Below, piece by piece: positions 57,953 through 64,000 of a DNA stretch of 64,000 nucleotides (position 1 is its first letter; the number at the start of each line of letters is the position of its first letter). The position numbers and the translations under genes were made by a program. The DNA comes from Silene conica. Lineage: Eukaryota; Streptophyta; Magnoliopsida; Caryophyllales; Caryophyllaceae. A model generated the notes under the pieces. It was given only the letters and a program-made list of their open reading frames with translations, was not told the origin of the DNA and ran no database searches. The DNA is taken from contig CM055313.2 of assembly GCA_029255685.2 (NCBI GenBank), positions 47,200,079 through 47,264,078 on the forward strand. The letters run 5' to 3'.

Positions 57953-59781
57953 TGCAGTCTGTCTATGTGATCGACTAGTCATCACATATGACTCTAGCAT
58001 TTGAACTTGCCATCAGTCGCCTCACATTCTAGTCGCTTTGAGACGTCACCTCATTAAGCGGCTAGGGGCTAGACTAAGTTAATCCAGTTCACTTTATGGG
58101 GTTCAAAATTGTGTCTTACAACCCATTTTGGATTTGACAAAGTATCTTTCAATTGTGAATTAATTATAACTCAACGATATTGTCATGTATGGACAGTCAA
58201 TACAATATTACTGCTCCATAGCATTTGATGCACATTCATCAATTTGTATTAGTTGTTTGACTTTGTGAATAAACCTTTTATTCATGTTTTCAAAAACCTA
58301 CAAATCTAAGCCTCCTTCCATCTCATATAATCTCGTATAATATGATCTTATTTGAGTACATATCTAGAATTCATTCTAGATCTTGAGTTTCCTTTCCTGA
58401 AGGAAGCTCCCACTGTTATCGTATAACTCGTGACATACTTAGTCACTTATGTACTGAAATCTAATTTGTAGTTATTAGTGATTTCATTACTCCAACATTT
58501 TTTTGGCTATTTAATTAAATGTTTTAGGTTTATATTCATTAATATGAATAATGTAGCTAACCATTTTGATTTCTAATGGGTGACCTTTTATTATCAATAT
58601 AATAAACTCTCCCGTAAAGCTCCATCATCCTATGATGTTCAACATTTTTATTCATTTAGAATTGTAACCCTCTTATTCTTTACACTCTAAAGAATCACCA
58701 TTCTCTCTAAATGGTAGGTTCAATTTTCTAATTAATATTGCTCCCACTAAAACCAATATCACTCTCTCTATAGTGATCAACTTTTACTCAATCAATATCA
58801 TTTCTTAAATGAACCTTTCATTTCTCGTCTTCGTTTCCTATAAACGAACATGACATGATATTCCTTATAACTACCATCTAGAGAACTGAGATGATTTCTC
58901 CTCTTTTATCTTATAATTTGAGAAATATCATTATCAAGGAAACGTTTTCCTTCCTTTTTCACACTGGGTTTCTTTTATCCTTTCTCTAAGAAACAATGAC
59001 ATAAGGAACATTTCCTTTTGTGTCCTCCCGTAGTTTCTTTAGTGTCCTCTCGTAGTTACTTCTATCCATTCATTTAGGGTTCTTCATAAGAAACCCTTGT
59101 TAGATTTTTCTCAAAGATCCCACGTTTATCTCATTGGTTTGCGGGCGAAATATTTTCTCCCACTCTATCCTTTAAAATAACGCTTATTTATACAAGGATA
59201 GCAATTTCCCCATAACCAATCCTTTTGAATGATGAATAGTATTAGGGTTGATAAATTAATTCTCATTTTTACTTAAAATGATCATCTTATAATGAACTAA
59301 TTATATCCCATTTTGATTGAGTGTTTCTCTTGAGGTGTAGTTCTCCGTTTAAATTAATCAATACTATTTTGATCTTTCTCTTGATCGTATCAATCTTATT
59401 GTACAATGAACATTTCAGGGTATTTCTTTAGTGATTTATTAAGATCACATGAACTCATGTTACAAGGTTTGCACTTTATTTTAGGAATCAACGATTTGAT
59501 TAAGAACAAAAGGAGTGACTTGGGTTGAAAATCAAGTCACCAATATCCAAAATACAAGCACTGTTTAGGATTTGAATCCTTTTCATACAAGAAAAGACAT
59601 TGTTCTTTAAAATTAAAGTGCATAAATGAAAGAAGACTATAATGAAGCTTAGAGCCAAGCTCTTGATGTCTTCAATTACTAGATGCTACCATAGCAATCG
59701 ATGTAAAGAACTTAACGCTTCCCTTTTCTTGCCCTTATCATCATAAGGTGCCCCTTTAAAACAATTTAAAATGGGTGATAG
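57953..59781 (-). other. C1 3' region, remainder
   Basis: Reverse-strand counterpart of C2 41006-43020: same blocks in reverse order, including the TAGTTTCTTTAGTGTCCTC repeat near 59010-59060 (the 72-bp duplication of C2) and AGTGGGAG-type blocks near 58740. Non-coding. Confidence 0.75.
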
Positions 59782-60701
59782 TCAACAACTTGTATCGCCA
59801 TACAAAAGTTGACAAAATAACATGAATTTTAAACGAGAATTATTACCTACGGTAAGAGCCTTTCCATTTTTGAGATCGGTCAAGTATTTGGGGCATTTCC
59901 GTTTCCAATACCCTAACCTCGTGCAATAAAGGCACTTGTATTCAACCTTTGAAGATGAGGTGGAAGCACCTTTCGAAAAGGTCTTCTCTTTAGTAGGTTT
60001 GGATTTGGAGGTTTTCTTGCCCTTGCCTTTGAAGACACTCATCTTGAATTTCCCTTTCCCTTCTTCTCGATGTTCAAACATCCTTTGTGGAACTATCATA
60101 AGTCTCATGTCCCTTTCTGCTTGGACGAACAACTTATGCAATTTGTCCAACGTGGTTTCTTGATTTCGCATGTTAAGGTTCACCCGGAACTGAGCATACG
60201 ATTTCACCTTATTAATGGAGTGAAGAACTCAGTCAATGATGAGGAAATCAGGAACGTCAACTCCTTGCACCTTGAGGGTTTCAACTAACTCAACTAACTT
60301 GAGTACATGAGGGCTAGCCTTTTGCCCTTCCTTCAAACAAATGTCGAAGAAGGCGGAAGCCGCCTTATATAGAATTACCCTCGGAGTTTGCGAAGACATT
60401 GTCGCAAGCTTGGTGTAAATCTCGTATGACGTGCTTAGCTTAATCATACTCCTTTGGAGATCCGGCTCCATAGAGAAGATAAGCACATTCTTGAGAGCGG
60501 AGGACTCTTTCATGTAGGATTCATAGGCCTCACGAGTTGCAACCGCGGAGCGAGCGGTCGGAGCGGTCTCGGAAAGGTAACGAGTCTTATCGTCACCTTG
60601 AGCGGCCAAAAGCAATTTCGCATCCCAATCTTTAAAATTGGAACCATGCTTATCGAGTTTGCAACGATCCATGAAGGATCAAAGCTATGATACGTTAGTG
60701 A
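59782..60701 (-). pseudogene. gag: C1 Gag, broken
   Basis: Minus-strand homologue of C2 Gag. Frame pieces 60229-60672 and 59782-60207 lie in one frame and are separated by a TGA at about 60229-60231 where C2 has CGA (Arg, in IIDRVLHS). Upstream, the start region contains two further stops (TAG and TGA-type changes near 60685). The zinc knuckle reads CLYCTRLGYWKRKC, with Tyr in place of the metal-binding His. So this copy is inactive. Confidence 0.85.
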
Positions 60702-60709
60702 GAGGTGGA

Positions 60710-63136
60710 GCGATGGTGGTCATGGGAGATGTTGAAAAATTAACTACAAATAAAAGCGAAGGATTTAAAACAACATCATTTAAAACTCGTAATTTAAACA
60801 AGTTTAGTTATTTACTTAATGATCTCTTACCCAATTAAGTAAACAATTCTGAGACCCAAATCCATACTAATCCGGCCACGGTGTAGCCGATTCAACCCTA
60901 ATTGATATAATTTGGTGGATTAACTTTTTAATCGATTCTAGCTTAGAACTCCCGGTCGACAATTTTCTAAAAATTGTCTTTAGCCCGAACTTATTGCAAC
61001 TACGCTTACGAATACCTTCGTTGAGATCGACCAAATTTCAAGGTGTAATCTTATTACCCCACTTACCCAACGTGACAATTTTAGTACCCCGGTGTAGCCG
61101 AGCCTACATTCTTGTGAAGAAGGGATTCATTGGTCTATACTGTTTGGTAAGGCTAAGTCTCAATATTTATTTGTAAGAGATCTAGTCAAATTTATTATCT
61201 ATCTCCGTTTAAGTGAAGTTAGTCGGTGAATAATTGATAAATTATTGACTAGGTCGACTAAATCGAATAGAATGCATGACATGATATGACGATTTGGCTA
61301 TGCATGCAAACATATAAAGCAAAATAAAAGCATAAAATAATAAACCCTAGTATGACCTTTCCTAGAAAAAAAATAATAAAAGTACAAATTCGGAAACCAA
61401 CTCCTTTGGTCCCTTGAACTTGACGAGGCACGCTTTCCAAAGTAAACACCGTCTTGGTCGGAACTCCTTTCCGAATGGCATCGTCTTCAAGGATCTCCGG
61501 AATTTACAAAAATTACAACTTTTCTAGTCTACTTTATACATTATAAAATAGAAAACAATAAATAAAGTGATATGAGATCACATTAATTACATCCGAATCG
61601 ATAACCCCTTACATTACGGGAAATATCGATTAAAAACTAAGGCCCTACTAAGTAAAATTACATAATCCAAAATTACGTAAATAAAATCATGACAATCATA
61701 ATTAAAATATGCAATGCTTATGAATATGAACTAACATGTAAACCTAAGCCAAATCGTCCTATTAAATATCATTTATATATATAGTTATCGTATACCTCGG
61801 TTTTTATGGAATTGCGTGCTTTAACGATTAAAAACACTTAGCATTATGTGAATCGGAATTCACTCTTAAGTTAATCATCCCAACTCATTTAGGTTTCAAA
61901 ATTTAGTCTTACTCAAACTTTGAACATGACTTAACTTAATATTATAATATTATTCAGTATTACTCGGTTTTACGGGAAAAATAACATAAAATTCAAAAAG
62001 AGACATAAAATTTCGGAAAAATTCAAAATTCAAATTTTAAAAATTCTAGAATGTTCTGAAAATTTCAGAAATTTAAAATATTAGTATTTATACGGTTTTA
62101 ATATTTATTTCGAAAATAATACGTAAAACGAGCATTTTAAGTCGGAAAATTAAATAATTAGCTCCATAAATGCAAATAAAATACTAATAATATTTTTACA
62201 CTTTCCAAAATACTTTAAGAACCTGAAATGGACAGAAAATAAATGGCACACTGCCCAATAGCCGAAATTTTAATTAAAATGACTCTTATTATTCAATTTT
62301 AAATGTAACTTTTAACAAATAAAAAATGAAATAAAACAGAAACTTTTGGCTCCCAAGAAAAATATGGTGATGGACATATCAAATATGACTATTATGGGTT
62401 AAATTTTTCGGCCATTTTAATAACTATTGCTAATTTTAACGATTTACGTCATATATCGTACAATTTTAACCATTAAAATTATTTCTCAAGCATAAAATTA
62501 AATAAAAATCTCGAAATTTTTATACATGCTGGAAATAATATATATGACATTGTGTTAAATTTTTATGGCCAAATTCCAACTTAAACTATTAAAGTCGAAA
62601 TAATGTCACTTTTATCCGATTTTTACACTAAAAATCAATAAACATGCAATATATGAGATAAATTTCTGGAAAATTTAACATACATTTTAAATATTGCATG
62701 TGACATACTCATAAATGTTTATAGTCAAATTCGAAATATAACTATACAAACCCATTTTTATTCATTTTATGGCATTTTAACATTTAAAATTCATAAACCA
62801 TGTATTCTTACTCCATAATTTACGAAAAATCATATTCATATCATAGGAAATACATGTGAAAACATACTGAAAAATCTCGGCCAGAAGTTTATTTTAACTA
62901 TTTTTCCCAACAATGAACATTTTTAACCATTAAGAATAATAAAAACCGAAAATAAAATACCTATGAACAATATATATGCAAAATATATTCCAAATATCCT
63001 AAAATACATTTAGAATCAGTAGGTATTCATGCATAATTTATTTCGGCCATATCATATACGAAAAGAAATATCAAATTTATTTTGTTATCTAATAACTTCG
63101 TATACATTAAACGAAAAGCATGCAAACAACCTTGTT
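60710..63136 (-). other. C1 leader, non-coding
   Basis: Reverse-strand counterpart of the C2 leader (37655-40096), clearly diverged with many small indels, no coding frame. Confidence 0.75.
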
Positions 63137-63148
63137 GCTCTGATACCA
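63137..63148 (-). promoter_or_regulatory. C1 primer-binding site
   Basis: Reverse complement TGGTATCAGAGC, two bases from the LTR end at 63151; initiator methionine tRNA type. Confidence 0.9.
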
Positions 63149-63150
63149 AT

Positions 63151-63199
63151 TGTTAGGTTCAATAATCTTATAACCTAATAATATTAGTCATACTAAGCA
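63151..63199 (-). repeat. C1 5' LTR, only 49 bp left
   Basis: TGTTAGGTTCAATAATC onward matches the left end of the 3' LTR (29632) up to TACTAAG, then switches to segment X at a short shared AAG-AA string. Confidence 0.8.
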
Positions 63200-63920
63200 A
63201 TGTCAGGACATTTCTACCATCTTATGTAATCATTATGCATGCATAAGATCTATGTAAGTTTTATGACTAAATTTAAACAATTATATAATATGAAATTCGA
63301 TTAATAACACCTTCCACTTAAACTCGACTTCCCTTCTAAATATAAAAGAAAAAGAAAGGGGTTAGTATTCATTCATCCTCAACATCTCAAAACCTAAAAC
63401 CCCGCATTTTCCATTCTTAATGTTTTAAGTTCACAAAAATCATCCTTGTGAACTCATTTCACAACGGATCGAGGTAATTCTTGCGTCTACGCGTTCCTAA
63501 GATCATAGCCGTTCTTTTAAAATCTAGTTTCTCGCAAATCATGACAGCCGAAATTTCGGGCTGTTTTCCCCTAATTTCGTGGTTGTTGTTTCATAACTCA
63601 TTTTTGTTGTTTTAGGTGGTGATCTCGACGACCGAGAGGTGGACTATTACATTATTGAAGATTCACTCGAGGATTAGCGAGAAAGAGGTAACCTAAATGA
63701 GGAAAGCTCGGTCTTTGTCATAGAGCACCAATTTATGTGATTTCACTTGTGAATTATGGAATTCATTGTCGTTATAGATGTTAGGAACTTTCATTGTGTT
63801 TATAATCTGATTTGGGTAAAGTTTATGTTGCATATTTCATGTGGGTAAGTTTATATGGTTTAAACATGAAATATGATGATTTATGGAAATTGGATATGAA
63901 TTTCATGTTTGTGATGATTA
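63200..63920 (+). repeat. Duplicated segment X, right copy (uninterrupted)
   Basis: Matches 26661-26796 plus 29019-29631. The site of solo LTR B is empty here (TAACA once, 63305-63309). Ends GATGATTA before a C-family LTR end, exactly as on the left. Confidence 0.8.
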
Positions 63921-64000
63921 TGTTAGGTTCAATAATCTTATAACCTAATAATATTAGTCATACTAAGTAATTATATAATTAACATTTTAATTATTCCTTT
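63921..64000 (-). repeat. C-family LTR end, continues past window
   Basis: TGTTAGGTTCAATAATC and the next 60 bp match 29632-29711. Whether this belongs to another full element lies outside the window. Confidence 0.75.

Larger units (their letters stand above)
29632..63199 (-). mobile_element. C1, copia element (minus strand) carrying nested insertions
   Basis: Internal region runs from PBS complement 63137-63148 to PPT complement about 50250-50262; 3' LTR is 29632-30868 plus 50242-50249. Two insertions are removed to see it: solo LTR A-prime with D and C2 (30869-50236) and a CACTA transposon (50749-57949). What remains matches C2 over leader, gag and 3' region. The gag is broken and no pol was ever visible, as in C2. 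The 5' LTR is reduced to 49 bp (63151-63199), where a duplicated segment begins. Confidence 0.85.

Overview
The window is repeat-filled nuclear DNA of a seed plant, most likely a dicot (family not resolvable by eye). I found no host gene, rRNA or tRNA. Nearly every base lies in nested transposable elements: Ty1/copia and Ty3/gypsy LTR elements, L1-type LINEs, a CACTA transposon, a Helitron and a Stowaway-like MITE. Boundaries rest on LTR ends, primer-binding sites (PBS), polypurine tracts (PPT) and target-site duplications (TSD) read directly from the sequence.

Layout, left block (1-23 kb). A gypsy-like element with no recognisable coding sequence ('Gypsy A', + strand) enters from the left edge, is interrupted by a complete copia element ('Copia-1', 1082-9708, TSD GATAT) and ends with its 2.8-kb 3' LTR (11762-14575). 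Gypsy A sits in a minus-strand LINE (14576-~16310). The LINE sits in a minus-strand gypsy LTR ('B-prime', ~16311-18228), which itself lies in another minus-strand non-coding gypsy element ('E', 18229-22155). Fragments follow: a Gypsy A-like LTR (22156), an Athila-like LTR (22366), a second LINE (~23128-25398) and a reversed copia RT/RNase H fragment (~25415-26263).

Right block (26-64 kb). A solo gypsy LTR ('B', 26797-29013) is followed by a minus-strand copia element ('C1', 29632-63199). C1 has two large insertions. One is a solo LTR of the Gypsy A family ('A-prime', TSD ATATA), which contains an Athila-like gag-pro element ('D', 33365-49954, TSD ATCCA), whose gag in turn carries a very young gag-only copia element ('C2', 36349-44785, TSD CTTTC). 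The other is a CACTA transposon (50749-57949, TSD TCT) carrying a Helitron (51066-53855). The right edge repeats the left flank of C1.

How the parts work. Only Copia-1 still shows gag, protease, integrase, RT and RNase H, and it is broken by frame disruptions and one nonsense codon. C2 (gag only) and D (gag-pro only) would need enzymes from other elements, yet their LTR pairs are nearly identical, so they moved recently.

Most interesting signal. Several LTRs and UTRs carry what look like conserved folded-RNA structures, supported by compensatory changes I could check base by base: (1) an array of 11 hairpins in the Gypsy A LTR and 10 in A-prime, each with a unit-specific outer stem and a varying 3-bp inner stem around a constant loop; (2) GNRA-tetraloop hairpins on both sides of those arrays; (3) a nested inverted repeat in the LTRs of two copia families; (4) a three-way-junction-like fold in the copia 3' UTRs; (5) clusters of CG-rich palindromes in three unrelated families, in one case inside a reading frame. 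I cannot assign these to a known RNA family; the folds are inferred by eye, without folding software.
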